A stretch of 64,000 nucleotides of DNA from Pseudoalteromonas sp. NBT06-2 (GCF_002276045.1 NZ_NQMR01000013.1:1-64000), one strand, 5' to 3'. Shown: positions 45,096 through 55,288, numbered from the stretch's first letter. Notes: a model not told the origin generated them from the letters alone. A program made the numbers and translations.

Positions 45096-46623
45096 GCATC
45101 CCAAATTGATTGATTTTGTTTATTAACTCTCTATGCTTAGGTAGTTCATTTACTAAAGCATTAGCATGCTTCTTCACTTGCTCCGCATCAGATTTTGCTT
45201 TTGTGTAATAATTTTTACTTAAATTATTAATAGAAGTCTGGTACTTCATGCCATATAGCACATACAAAAAGTTTTCAACATCAAAGATTTCAAACTTTGA
45301 AAAGAAATCAGAAGCTTTAGGTGAAAATGATTGCCAATGTAATAACAGCTGTTTTAAATGCTCTGAAATACCTTCTTCTTTTTTGTTATCTAGCCAAAAT
45401 TGTGAATCAGTCCTATCTGAAATACAGTAATGTAACTTAATAAAATCTATTACTCTATCCCAGCAATATGTAATGCGCTTGTTATACATTTTAGATAAGT
45501 GCTCATACTGAATTTGTTCATCTGGAAAATTTTGTGCTAATTGTTTGGCACAAAAATCAGCAAGTAGAATAGCAGTGGCTTCTAAGGGTTCAACAAATCC
45601 TTGAGATAATCCAATCGCAACACAGTTTTTATGCCAAAATTTTTCTAAGTACCCTATATTCATTGGAATACTGCGATGGGGTAATTCAGATAAATCTTTA
45701 TCTAAATATTTTGCTAACTTTTCTTTTGCAAGACTTTCATTCATATACTTTGATGAAAATACAAAGCCTACGCCTCTTCTTTTTGGTAGCGCGATATCCC
45801 AAATCCAACCAGCTTGGTGCGCGGTTGCGATAGTATATGATGGGATGTCATCTTCACTATTCGTAGGAACTTGCACAACAATCGCAGTATCGATCAGTAA
45901 TTCGTTTGATTTATCGATAAATTTCACATCTAGGTTTTTTCTCATAAGAAATGAGCTGAAACCAGAACAATCAATATAAAAGTCAAACTCAGTATCATCT
46001 TTACAATTATCAGAATCTAATTTAAGTGATTTTATTGAACCATCTTCTTTAAGGTTGACATCAGTAACATTTGCTAATCGATGTGTCACATTAAATTTTT
46101 CACACGCATTTTTAGCTAATAATTGTGCAAATTTCTTTGCATTTAAATGATAGCCATAAGTTGTTGTGCCTTGATATTCTGGAGTCGATATTGTTTTAGG
46201 CCCAAGCCCAGCATCACAAATTGCACCTTGAAATGATGCGATATCAGCAAATGGTATTTTTTTATCTGTCGATAGCCAAAATGGCGCTAAATCATCACCT
46301 AAAGGAAAAGGGTAATCAAATAAGTGATGGTAGTAGTTATTTTCACCATGATTATTTTTATCTAACCAATTTACAAACTTTATAGATTGTTTGAATGTCA
46401 CATCACATTGTTGAACAAAATCAGTTTCCGATATGCCAAAACTTTTTAAAGTTTCACGCATCATTGGGACAGTGCCCTCACCTACACCAATCGATGGTAT
46501 ATCTGGTGATTCAATTAAAGTAAGTGATGTATTTAAGCGTTCTAAAAGCGCTTTCCCTAAATGATTTGCTACTAACCAGCCAGCTGTGCCACCACCTACA
46601 ATTGCAATTTTTTTAATATTCAT
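45085..46623 (-). CDS. Flavin-dependent tryptophan-halogenase family protein
   Basis: Third family member in the window, 512 residues. It has GGGTAGW (10-16), candidate lysine K78 in DVTFKQSIKF, WIWDIA in place of WxWxIP, and GFVEPLEAT. It is closer to its convergent neighbour at 43513 than to the copy at 22846: both share the GVGEGT loop and the WIWDI(S/A) and RRGxG(Y/F)V(Y/F)SS segments. It lies downstream of the TonB receptor at 46710 on the same strand, separated by a terminator hairpin, the same arrangement as in the alpha-glucan locus. Confidence 0.9.
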   Translation of the reverse strand: MNIKKIAIVGGGTAGWLVANHLGKALLERLNTSLTLIESPDIPSIGVGEGTVPMMRETLKSFGISETDFVQQCDVTFKQSIKFVNWLDKNNHGENNYYHHLFDYPFPLGDDLAPFWLSTDKKIPFADIASFQGAICDAGLGPKTISTPEYQGTTTYGYHLNAKKFAQLLAKNACEKFNVTHRLANVTDVNLKEDGSIKSLKLDSDNCKDDTEFDFYIDCSGFSSFLMRKNLDVKFIDKSNELLIDTAIVVQVPTNSEDDIPSYTIATAHQAGWIWDIALPKRRGVGFVFSSKYMNESLAKEKLAKYLDKDLSELPHRSIPMNIGYLEKFWHKNCVAIGLSQGFVEPLEATAILLADFCAKQLAQNFPDEQIQYEHLSKMYNKRITYCWDRVIDFIKLHYCISDRTDSQFWLDNKKEEGISEHLKQLLLHWQSFSPKASDFFSKFEIFDVENFLYVLYGMKYQTSINNLSKNYYTKAKSDAEQVKKHANALVNELPKHRELINKINQFGMQKI

Positions 46624-46663
46624 TTAGTAATCCATTTCGCTAGTTATATCTTTATCTATCATA

Positions 46664-46690
46664 CAAAAAAACCCGGACAATGCCGGGTTT
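46664..46690 (-). terminator. Terminator/attenuator between TonB receptor and halogenase genes
   Basis: On the minus strand, AACCCGG pairs with CCGGGTT around a 6-nt loop and is followed by eight T. This is the same placement as the hairpin at 24361 in the other locus. Confidence 0.85.
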
Positions 46691-46709
46691 ATTATAATAT
46701 AAATTACTT

Positions 46710-49337
46710 TTAGAAGCGGAATTGTGCACCTAAAGAGTAACGTGCTTCACCTTCATAGCTTGCTGTAGGGTAACCATTAGATGTTCTCCAGTTAACTGGT
46801 GTTGTACCTTGGTCTCGACCAACTTGTATGCTGTCTTCTTCTAGAAGATTAGTTACATCAGCTGTGATTGTAATGTCATCTGTTAGATTATAAGAAGCAC
46901 TTAAATCAAGCGTTCCAAAATCTTTATGTTCACGTGCACCATAGAAACCAGTTTCACGGATCATGTACTCTGAACGCCATGAGTAAGCTACACGAGCAGA
47001 GAAATCATCATTTTCATAATAACCAACTGCATTTACAGTATGTTTAGATGAATCGGAGAAAATAGCGTTTCCATCAACATAGTTACTTTCATCGGCTTGC
47101 GCATCAGCAAATGTGTAGTTAAATACGGTACCGAAACCATTATCTAATGCGTGTTGGATTTGGAATTCAATACCTTCAATTGTACCACCGTTACCATCTT
47201 TCTTAGATTGTACTAACCAGTTATCAACGCCTGTATCTGGGTCAACAATTCCAATAGATTGATCAGCTGTATTAGAGAAAGTAGTAAATGTGCCCACTTC
47301 TTTAACAAAGTAAGTTAGTGCAACCATACTTGAAGAGCTGTAATACCATTCAACACCTAAATCAGATTGGAAAGCTTTAAATGGGCTAAGTGCAGGGTTA
47401 CCTACAACAACAGCTTCATTACCAGGGATCGTATCAGAATAACCAACTAGCGATGAATTACTGAACATATCATCATAGTTTGGACGTGCTAATACAGATG
47501 CTGCAGAGAAACGAATGATAACGTCTGCAGTTGCATCAACTGCTAAGTTAACACTTGGTAATACATGACTGTAATCACCATCAGTTTCAACTAGATTTGT
47601 TGAATAGCCATTATTAAATGAATTGCTTGCATCTACATATGTAGGATCAACTTCATATGCAGTCGAAGTCGCGTCTGTACTTACATAACGTAAGCCAAAG
47701 TTACCACGAATGCCATCGCCTTCAAAGTTAGCCATTATATATGCAGAAACGCTATCTTCTTCAAGTACAGCATAACCTGAACGTTCTTGCGTCCAAGAGT
47801 TTATTTTAGTCTTAGTATACGCAATCATTTCAGCTGCATTTGGAGCTGGGATTGTAAGATGTGCAGAACCCGCATCTAAAGTACCATTTGTAAAACGAGA
47901 ACCGTCAATTAATGCTGCTTCAACTGCGCCATCATAACCAATTAAATCAGGGCGGTTTTGCTGTTTTGTTACTTCATGATTTGATACACGAACACCTGTT
48001 TTGATTGAAGTAACAGCACCAAACTCAACATCGAATGTCAAATCAGCTTGTGCGTAAGTTTCTTCATCAGAGTTTGGTTGATTTACGATACCACCAGTTT
48101 GTAAACCTTCCCAACTCGCATATTCACCGGCAGAAGGCAATGCGTAATCAGCTGGGTCTAGGTCATACTTGATCATATCGCCAGTTGCATCAATAGTACC
48201 TACAGCACCATTAATGCCAGATAAGTAACCAAAGTTAGTTTCAAAATCGGTACCTCCAGTCGCTTTAGATGAACCTGCTTGAACTTCTAGTTTAAAACCT
48301 TCACCTTGATATGTGAAATCTGCAGCAATTAATTCACTTTCCATCGTTGCATTACGAGGACGTACATCGTAATAACCGCTTTGGTTATCTTCAGCAACAG
48401 TAGTACATTTAGTTGGTACACCTTGTGCGTTTGTAGAGCTACAATTTTCTAAGTTTTGAGGAACCCAAACAGCGCTATTTACACTATCAGCAGCTAATTC
48501 AAGATTCATGTAATGTAGACCAAAATCTAACTCATCAGTTGGTGCATATTGTAGTGCAACATCAAACGCTGTACGATCACGATTTTGTTCAAAATGAGTT
48601 GGAGCAATACGGCCGCCCCAAGAAGTTAATGCTTCATCACCACGGCGAACTAAAGAATACTCAGAAGTACCTACAGCAGCTAAAATACCAAATGTTTCAT
48701 CGTCATTTTTCCAGCTAACTAAACCTGAAGCAGATGGGTCAGTTTCTTCAGATGCTGATGAGTAAGAACCTTTAACAGAACCGAAAATCGTTAATGAATC
48801 TAAATCAAGTGGCTTACGAGTATTAACAACTACTGTGCCACCAATACCACCTTCTAATAAATCAGCTTGTGATGATTTATAAACTTCCATTCCAGCAATC
48901 ATTTCTGGTGGAAGCATAGAGTAATTAAATGAACGATCAATGGCTTGTTGAGAATACCAACCTGTTGAGGCTACGTTTTGACCATTTAAAGATGTTAATG
49001 TTAATTGGTTAGATGCTCCGCGAATAGAAACTGAAGAACCTTCACCGAATTGACGCGAGACACTCACACCAGGTATACGACCTAGTGCTTCAGCTACGTT
49101 ATTATCAGGAAATTTACCAATATCTTCAGCTGTTACAGCATCTACAACCGCATTAGCAAAACGTTTAGTATTCATTGAAGCTTCTAATGAACGGCGAATA
49201 CCACGTACCTCAATAACTTCAACATCTTCTTTTACTTTAACTTCATCAGCAGCATATACAGTACCAGTAAAACCAGCACTCATTGCTAAACCAATATTAA
49301 CTGCTAATAGATTTCTTTTAAATTTTTTAGCTAACAC
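46710..49337 (-). CDS. TonB-dependent receptor (sugar locus 2)
   Basis: Outer-membrane importer of 875 residues. The signal peptide (MLAKKFKRNLLAVNIGLAMS) is cleaved near VYAADE. The TonB box is VEVIEVRGIRRS, the plug has DIGKFPDNNVAEALGRIPG and SVSIRGASNQL, and the barrel ends YSLGAQFRF. The start is GTG, six bases after GAGGGG. Two inverted copies of the TGACAACGCTGTCA operator lie 55-100 bp upstream. The ligand is unknown; co-regulated pgi and perhaps pgl point to a glucose-yielding glycan, which is an inference. Confidence 0.93.
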   Translation of the reverse strand: MLAKKFKRNLLAVNIGLAMSAGFTGTVYAADEVKVKEDVEVIEVRGIRRSLEASMNTKRFANAVVDAVTAEDIGKFPDNNVAEALGRIPGVSVSRQFGEGSSVSIRGASNQLTLTSLNGQNVASTGWYSQQAIDRSFNYSMLPPEMIAGMEVYKSSQADLLEGGIGGTVVVNTRKPLDLDSLTIFGSVKGSYSSASEETDPSASGLVSWKNDDETFGILAAVGTSEYSLVRRGDEALTSWGGRIAPTHFEQNRDRTAFDVALQYAPTDELDFGLHYMNLELAADSVNSAVWVPQNLENCSSTNAQGVPTKCTTVAEDNQSGYYDVRPRNATMESELIAADFTYQGEGFKLEVQAGSSKATGGTDFETNFGYLSGINGAVGTIDATGDMIKYDLDPADYALPSAGEYASWEGLQTGGIVNQPNSDEETYAQADLTFDVEFGAVTSIKTGVRVSNHEVTKQQNRPDLIGYDGAVEAALIDGSRFTNGTLDAGSAHLTIPAPNAAEMIAYTKTKINSWTQERSGYAVLEEDSVSAYIMANFEGDGIRGNFGLRYVSTDATSTAYEVDPTYVDASNSFNNGYSTNLVETDGDYSHVLPSVNLAVDATADVIIRFSAASVLARPNYDDMFSNSSLVGYSDTIPGNEAVVVGNPALSPFKAFQSDLGVEWYYSSSSMVALTYFVKEVGTFTTFSNTADQSIGIVDPDTGVDNWLVQSKKDGNGGTIEGIEFQIQHALDNGFGTVFNYTFADAQADESNYVDGNAIFSDSSKHTVNAVGYYENDDFSARVAYSWRSEYMIRETGFYGAREHKDFGTLDLSASYNLTDDITITADVTNLLEEDSIQVGRDQGTTPVNWRTSNGYPTASYEGEARYSLGAQFRF

Positions 49338-49391
49338 AGGATTCCCCTCGAATCATTTAGTTTTTTTAGTTCACTTTTTGCCCAGTGATAA

Positions 49392-49405
49392 TGACAGCGT
49401 TGTCA
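49392..49405. promoter_or_regulatory. LacI-type operator, second regulon, site 2
   Basis: TGACAGCGTTGTCA, the exact reverse complement of the site at 49424, 55 bp upstream of the TonB receptor start. The two centres are 32 bp apart, about three helical turns. Confidence 0.85.
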
Positions 49406-49423
49406 CAGAACATACTGGAAACT

Positions 49424-49437
49424 TGACAACGCTGTCA
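49424..49437. promoter_or_regulatory. LacI-type operator, second regulon, site 3
   Basis: TGACAACGCTGTCA, second member of the paired operator before the TonB receptor. The remaining sequence to 49647 shows no gene; a lone TATACCC near 49547 has no matching right end. Confidence 0.85.
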
Positions 49438-49647
49438 TCTAAATACAAACAATACACACGTAATTACATCTTGGCTACATTTATTTTATATTTTTCGAAC
49501 AAGTTTACGATTAACTATAAAATAAGTAACACATAAACCATTACACTATACCCAAACCTACAGTAATATCGTGAGTATTTCCTTTTACCTGAGGGATATT
49601 ACATAAAGAAATGATAGTGTGTAAAGATGTAACTCAATTTTTAACTG

Positions 49648-50358
49648 TTATGGTGCCCAATAAACTTGAACTTCTACATCCGTTTGATTCAAAATCGCAC
49701 GTAAAGGCATATCTTCAACCTTACCTCCCAGTTTTGCTTGTTTATATACTGCTAGTTTTTCTTCACCACTAATTAATAACTTAACAACTTTAGATTGCTT
49801 AATACCATGAAGTGATAAAGACAATCTTTGTGTAATATCACCTGTCACTTCACTTTTAATCGCTTCAATAGCACATACTAAATCACTTGTAAATAAAGCA
49901 TTATCTAAACCTTGTGCATGTGGAAACAATGATGCTGTATGACCATCAGGTCCCATTCCTAATATCGTAATATCAAATGGTTGTTTTAATGACTGAAATG
50001 ATTGTTCACATTCAGCCAGTCCTTCCAAAGCAGTATCATAATCATTTTTCATAGGCAGAAAATTGGCTTTTTTTGCTTGATTTTGTAGTAATGTTTGTTT
50101 AATAAATGTTTCATTACTTTTTTCATGGCTTGGCTCAACCCAACGTTCATCAACCATAACCACATCAACTTTATCCCAAGCAAGCGGTAATGTTGATAGA
50201 TATTGATATGCAGGCTTTGGTGATGAGCCACCTGAAACACATATTACTGCACGGTTATCATTTTTGATCCCTTCAATAAGACGCAGCTCAATATCTTGTG
50301 CTAAAGCAGCAGTTAATTCATCTTTAGAATTAAAAAATTTTTCAGTAATTTTCGACAT
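49648..50358 (-). CDS. pgl: 6-Phosphogluconolactonase
   Basis: Hydrolyses 6-phosphogluconolactone to 6-phosphogluconate in the pentose-phosphate and Entner-Doudoroff pathways. It is 236 residues, of the DevB/SOL family. Signatures are CVSGGSSPKPAYQYL, the MVDERWVEPSHEKSNE segment and ILGMGPDGHTASLFPHA. It lies downstream of pgi on the same strand with a gap of 285 bp. That gap has no operator match, so it may have its own promoter. Usually this gene sits with zwf and edd, neither of which is here. Confidence 0.95.
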   Translation of the reverse strand: MSKITEKFFNSKDELTAALAQDIELRLIEGIKNDNRAVICVSGGSSPKPAYQYLSTLPLAWDKVDVVMVDERWVEPSHEKSNETFIKQTLLQNQAKKANFLPMKNDYDTALEGLAECEQSFQSLKQPFDITILGMGPDGHTASLFPHAQGLDNALFTSDLVCAIEAIKSEVTGDITQRLSLSLHGIKQSKVVKLLISGEEKLAVYKQAKLGGKVEDMPLRAILNQTDVEVQVYWAP

Positions 50359-50643
50359 TTATAAGTCCTTGATACAATCGATGTAGATGTAAATGAATGG
50401 TATTGTAACTATTTTTGTTAGGAACTGAGAAGTATTTATTTTTATAAAATAATAAGAGTGGAACGCAATATGAAAAGGGGGAGGATAAACGGAGTTGAGG
50501 GATAATAAAGCTCTTTTCACATCTTTGTGTTGAAAGAAATAGCTGCATTATAAAAAATGAGTAAAGGGAGTCTGCGTTCCTCTCACAAAACCACAGATCC
50601 CAATAGCTCCAGAACTACCCGTTCAAGGTATTCTTTTACGTAC

Positions 50644-52287
50644 TTAAACTCTTTTCTTTTTAAAATAACTAATTAAACCGTTAGTCGATGAATCATGTTC
50701 TGCAGTAATAGTATCGTTTTCTAATTCATTTTGGATCTTGGACGCTAAACCTTTACCTAACTCAACACCCCATTGATCAAATGAACAGATTTGCAATAAA
50801 ATTCCCTGGCAAAATATTTTGTGTTCATATAAAGCGATTAATTTACCTAAATGTTTCGCATCAACTTTATCTAATAAAATAGAAGTTGTTGGTCTGTTTC
50901 CTTTATGTACTTTATGGTTAACTAAGTTCTCAATCTCTTGAGTACTGTGGCCTTTAGCTGTTAACTCTTCTCTTACTTGCTCTGTTGTAACACCAGACAT
51001 TAATGCCTCTGTTTGGGCAAAGAAGTTAGACATTAATATTTCGTGATGGTTGTTTACTTCAACAACAGGTTTAATCGAACCAATAAAATCAGCAGGAACA
51101 ATTGTATTACCTTGGTGTAAGTATTGATAAAATGCATGTTGGCCATTAATACCAGTCATACCCCATAGCAGAGGTACAGTGGTATACGGTACAACTTCGC
51201 CTGAAAATGTAACTGATTTACCGTTACTTTCCATTTCAGCTTGTTGTAAATAGGCAGGTAACATATGCATGGTTTGGTCATACGGTAATATTGCTTGGGC
51301 TTTAGCACCTAAAAATGTGGTATTCCAAATACTCAGTAAAGCCATTATTACAGGCACATTTTCTGTTAATGGTGCATCTTTAAAGTGTTCATCTACTTCA
51401 AAGGCACCTTCTAATAATTCAATAAATGCATCAAACCCTAAATATAACGCAACAGGTAAACCAATTGCAGACCACATAGAAAAGCGACCCCCTACCCAAT
51501 CCCACATTGTAAATACGTTATCGCTACTAATACCAAATTCAGCTGTTTTTGCAAGGTTAGTACTGACGGCAACAAAATGTTTTGCAACAGCTGCATCATC
51601 ATTTGCAACAGATTTTAACCAAGCGACTGCAGTCTTAGCATTAGCCATTGTTTCTGAAGTTGTAAAAGTTTTAGAAGATACGACAAATAATGTAGATGCA
51701 GGATTAAGCTGCTTTAATACTTTTGATATTTGTACACCATCAGCATTAGAAATATAGTGAATACGTAATGTCTCGTCAGCATAATTTTGCAGCGCCTCAG
51801 TCGTCATCTGCGGGCCTAAGTTCGACCCCCCTACACCGATACTTACAACATCAGTGATCACTCTTCCAGTATAACCCTTCCACTCACCGCTACGCACTTT
51901 ATTTACAAAGGCATGCATTTTTGAAAGTTCAGCCGCGATAGGTTGAGATACATCTTTACCTTCAACAAAAATTGGCGCACAACTCCTATTACGTAAAGCA
52001 ACATGTAATACAGCACGATTTTCAGTAAAATTAATTTTTTCACCAATAAACATTTTATCACGCCAAGCTGTTAACTCAGTCTGCTGAGCTAATGATTGTA
52101 ATGCATTCATTTCATTAGCTGTAATTAGATTTTTAGAATAGTCGAATAATAAGCCAGGCAGTTGAATTGAGAAAGTATCAAAACGAGATTTATCTTGAGA
52201 GAATAAGTCCTTTAAATGAGTATTTTTCATTTTATTAGCTAATTCTTGCAAAGATTGCCAACTTGACAATTGTGAACGACAACTCAT
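50644..52287 (-). CDS. pgi: Glucose-6-phosphate isomerase
   Basis: Interconverts glucose-6-phosphate and fructose-6-phosphate. It is 547 residues and full length. Diagnostic segments are VSIGVGGSNLGPQMTTEAL, VVSSKTFTTSETM, FLGAKAQAILPYDQ, MESNGKSV and the C-terminal SFDQWGVELGKGLA. It is divergent from the LacI regulator gene, and the operator at 52414 lies between them, so glucose-phosphate entry is probably under the same repressor as the TonB receptor. Confidence 0.97.
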   Translation of the reverse strand: MSCRSQLSSWQSLQELANKMKNTHLKDLFSQDKSRFDTFSIQLPGLLFDYSKNLITANEMNALQSLAQQTELTAWRDKMFIGEKINFTENRAVLHVALRNRSCAPIFVEGKDVSQPIAAELSKMHAFVNKVRSGEWKGYTGRVITDVVSIGVGGSNLGPQMTTEALQNYADETLRIHYISNADGVQISKVLKQLNPASTLFVVSSKTFTTSETMANAKTAVAWLKSVANDDAAVAKHFVAVSTNLAKTAEFGISSDNVFTMWDWVGGRFSMWSAIGLPVALYLGFDAFIELLEGAFEVDEHFKDAPLTENVPVIMALLSIWNTTFLGAKAQAILPYDQTMHMLPAYLQQAEMESNGKSVTFSGEVVPYTTVPLLWGMTGINGQHAFYQYLHQGNTIVPADFIGSIKPVVEVNNHHEILMSNFFAQTEALMSGVTTEQVREELTAKGHSTQEIENLVNHKVHKGNRPTTSILLDKVDAKHLGKLIALYEHKIFCQGILLQICSFDQWGVELGKGLASKIQNELENDTITAEHDSSTNGLISYFKKKRV

Positions 52288-52413
52288 AAATTTTACTACC
52301 TGTTTTTATTTTTCAAATTATTCGTAATAGATTATTTTAACAAAATTTTTATCTAAGTGATAATTTGAATTTAGGTTCACCCTGACCACGTTTATGATAA
52401 CAATATGCCAAAA

Positions 52414-52427
52414 TGACAACGCTGTCA
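52414..52427. promoter_or_regulatory. LacI-type operator, second regulon, site 4
   Basis: TGACAACGCTGTCA, a full match to the sites before the receptor, in the 276-bp divergent region between pgi and the LacI gene. It suggests autoregulation and control of pgi. Confidence 0.85.
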
Positions 52428-52563
52428 ATTTTAATTCTCGATAAATTGTTACTAATTTGATTATTAAAACAAAAATTAATATGCCATAGTGCATACAATT
52501 TAAATAAACTAAGTAAAATGATCCCTAATTATGTTTTACTTTTAAAAAGCAAAAAGAATTAAG

Positions 52564-53592
52564 ATGAAAGTTACAATAACCGATGTTGCCAAATTAGCCA
52601 GTGTTTCAATTAAGACTGTTTCTAGAGTTATTAATAATGAACCATCAGTACGAAAAGCAACTTCTGATAAAGTGATGATTGCTGTTAAAGAGCTAAATTA
52701 TCAGCCTAACTTAGCCGCTAGAAACCTTGCTGGAAGTAAATCTTTTACCATAGGCTTAGTATACGACAATCCAAATGCATATTATGTATTAGATATGCAG
52801 AATGGCATATTATCATGCTGTAAAACAGAGGGTTATGAATTACTTATTCACCCATGTTCATATGCAAATAAAGATATGGTTGAAGAATTAAAAACCATGG
52901 TAAGACGCGCTCGAATTTCTGGCTTAGTATTAACACCTCCTTTGTCTGAAAATAGCGAAGTCATAAACATGCTAGATGATCAAAATATTCATTATGTACG
53001 AATATTATCCGGTCAAGAAGCAGATCCCCAGCAAACTGATTGTATCTATGTAAATGATCACAATGCAGCATATGAAGTATCAAACCATTTAATCAAGCAA
53101 GGTCATAAACATATTGCTTTCTTATCTGGTGATAAAGGGCATAAATCAACACACGAAAGACTTGCAGGTTATAAAGAATCTCTGATTGAAAATAACATTG
53201 AAATTGATGAATCACTCATTTTAGAAGGCGAATATTCTTTTTCTTCCGGTGTTGAAAATGCGAAGTCTGTTATTAATCTAAATAATAATGTCACAGCAAT
53301 TATCGCATGTAATGATGAAATTGCGGCAGGTGCTTTATTTGCAGCAAGATTAATGGATATTAAAATCCCTGAACAATTATCTATATCCGGCTTTGAAAAC
53401 TCACCATTCTCACGTCAAACCTGGCCAAAACTTACAACTGCAAGCCAGTCAATTGAAACCATTGCACAACATGCAGCTAAATTACTATTTTCTAAAACCC
53501 GTGGTCAAAGAAATAAAGATAAAGAAATTATAAAAACTTTCACACCTGAGCTGGTAATACGTGATAGTACCGGGCCTGCCAACAAGAGTTGA
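52564..53592 (+). CDS. LacI-family transcriptional regulator (likely repressor of sugar locus 2)
   Basis: A 342-residue repressor. The N-terminal helix-turn-helix ITDVAKLASVSIKTVSRVIN is followed by the hinge helix NLAARNLAG and a periplasmic-binding-protein-like sugar domain (FTIGLVYDNPNAYYV, AIIACNDEIAAGAL, ISGFENSPFSRQ). A TGACAACGCTGTCA palindrome in its own upstream region and three more before the TonB receptor and halogenase genes make it the natural candidate to bind them; direct binding is inferred. The inducer is unknown, probably a glucoside or related sugar. Confidence 0.94.
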   Translation: MKVTITDVAKLASVSIKTVSRVINNEPSVRKATSDKVMIAVKELNYQPNLAARNLAGSKSFTIGLVYDNPNAYYVLDMQNGILSCCKTEGYELLIHPCSYANKDMVEELKTMVRRARISGLVLTPPLSENSEVINMLDDQNIHYVRILSGQEADPQQTDCIYVNDHNAAYEVSNHLIKQGHKHIAFLSGDKGHKSTHERLAGYKESLIENNIEIDESLILEGEYSFSSGVENAKSVINLNNNVTAIIACNDEIAAGALFAARLMDIKIPEQLSISGFENSPFSRQTWPKLTTASQSIETIAQHAAKLLFSKTRGQRNKDKEIIKTFTPELVIRDSTGPANKS

Positions 53593-53794
53593 TATACGAC
53601 TTCTGTTTAATATCAAGCAATAATGAAACTCATAATTAGGAGTAGCGTTTAAATATAAAAATTAAAGATCTGAGTTTATGAGCCTACATAGATATAAACC
53701 AAAATAGCTGACATACTTTGATCAAAAATGACAGCTATTTCCGTAGATTTAAAACCGCTTTAAAATCGCCTCGCAATGGCTTTCAGCTGAGCTG

Positions 53795-55132
53795 TTAAGT
53801 TAAAGCAGCAATAACTACAACTAATAAAAGTAATAATTGAAATAATAAACTTATCGGTGACAAGGCCCGCAATATAGATAAACTCCATGTAGATTTTATA
53901 TCAGGATATAAACTACATCGCTTTAAATTCATCGCAAAAAACATAATTAACATTGAGGCGAGTGCGAGAAAAAAAGATAATTCACTTTTTGCCTTAAATT
54001 GAGGATCAAAAAAGAAAAACAATTGCATTGGTAATAAAAAACCAATAAACGCATGAAGCGAGTGAACTAAATTAATTATTTTAAATTTATTTGCTTCACT
54101 TAACTCCTTAATACCAAATTCAATTTCTAACAAATCAACTATTTTTATATTGCCAAGTTCGACAGCAAAACCATATGCTGTAAAGCCTAAATTATTTTTT
54201 ATTGTAAAATCAATATTTTGGTTTAAAATAAAACGAATTGCTAATTCATTTTTTGCTTTTATTGCGTAATGTAAAACTGTATTACCTTCATTATCACGTT
54301 GCGCTAATAGTTCAGCTGAACAAAGCGCTTCTAATACATCTATAAAGCCCTGTTGAACTGCCCACATTACTGATGTTTTTCCATTTTCATCTGCAATTAA
54401 ACCCTTAGCGCCTTGCTGCAAAAATCGTTTACAAATACTTTGCTTTGAAGAATCGTGTCGAAGCTGTTGTAATAAAGCTTTATCTAATATTTCAGGTTCT
54501 AACGTTTCACCTTGTAGCTTAACTAAAAAATCAAATCTATCTTCACCTTGTAAAAGTTGTTCGGTTAATAATGCAACAACCTCTTGTTTATCGCTCAGAT
54601 TAGTTTCAAGGAAAGGCAGTACCAAAAAATGTAATTCAGAGTGCTTAAGTAATGACATGACATCAGAAGTTGATAGCTTTAAACCAGATTCAAGTAACAT
54701 ATTTAATACATTAAAGAATCTTTTTTGCTTAGCTAAGTTTACTATGCTTAACTTAGACTCTATTGACATTTGTGATTGAAAATCACAATAACTTGCGAGT
54801 CTTTGCAATAAAAGTATTGTTATTGCTTCATCGGAATCTAATTGTTGCTTTAAATCACTAAATACAGATTCGATATATACTTGGGATTTATCATCAAAAT
54901 CACTGATATGCTGACAATATAGATCTTCGAAAGGTTCAGCTGGTTTTTGCCATAATATGTAATATATTGGCGGTAAACTGATACTGCATACTTCTTGTGC
55001 ATCTACTGATTCATTGCAATTTGGCCAAGCTTCTAATGCATCCAAGATGAAAGCACCATTTTGTTCTAATAATCCTCTTAAAAGAAGGATATATTCTTTT
55101 GGCCACATTAAGACATTTTCAGTCTTCAACAC
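53795..55132 (-). CDS. Ankyrin-repeat protein with C-terminal membrane helices
   Basis: A 445-residue protein. The first half is helical and unrecognised. Ankyrin repeats lie around residues 235-345 (GKTSVMWAVQQGFIDVLEAL, EGNTVLHYAIKAKNELAIRF, GFTAYGFAVELGNIKIVDLL). The C-terminus has about three hydrophobic helices (FIGFLLPMQLFFFF, FFLALASMLIMFFAM, LLFQLLLLLVVVIAAL), so the repeats probably face the cytoplasm from an inner-membrane anchor. Function is unknown. It is transcribed alone, divergent from the DUF2897 gene. Confidence 0.85.
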   Translation of the reverse strand: MLKTENVLMWPKEYILLLRGLLEQNGAFILDALEAWPNCNESVDAQEVCSISLPPIYYILWQKPAEPFEDLYCQHISDFDDKSQVYIESVFSDLKQQLDSDEAITILLLQRLASYCDFQSQMSIESKLSIVNLAKQKRFFNVLNMLLESGLKLSTSDVMSLLKHSELHFLVLPFLETNLSDKQEVVALLTEQLLQGEDRFDFLVKLQGETLEPEILDKALLQQLRHDSSKQSICKRFLQQGAKGLIADENGKTSVMWAVQQGFIDVLEALCSAELLAQRDNEGNTVLHYAIKAKNELAIRFILNQNIDFTIKNNLGFTAYGFAVELGNIKIVDLLEIEFGIKELSEANKFKIINLVHSLHAFIGFLLPMQLFFFFDPQFKAKSELSFFLALASMLIMFFAMNLKRCSLYPDIKSTWSLSILRALSPISLLFQLLLLLVVVIAALT

Positions 55133-55288
55133 TTTACTCCAACAACATCAATTAACAATATGGTATCACTTCAACATATAAGATTCAGTTGAAATGACCT
55201 AGCGATAAAACAAAGCAGTTAGTTTAACAGGGTTTTATCCTATTTGTACTAAATGCTATCATGGTATTTTTAATAAAAGAGAAACAAA

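Noticed and set aside
49547..49603. Another TATACCC element near 49547
   Set aside because: Only the first few bases of the left end are present; no TTTCAG box and no GGGTATA right end follow.
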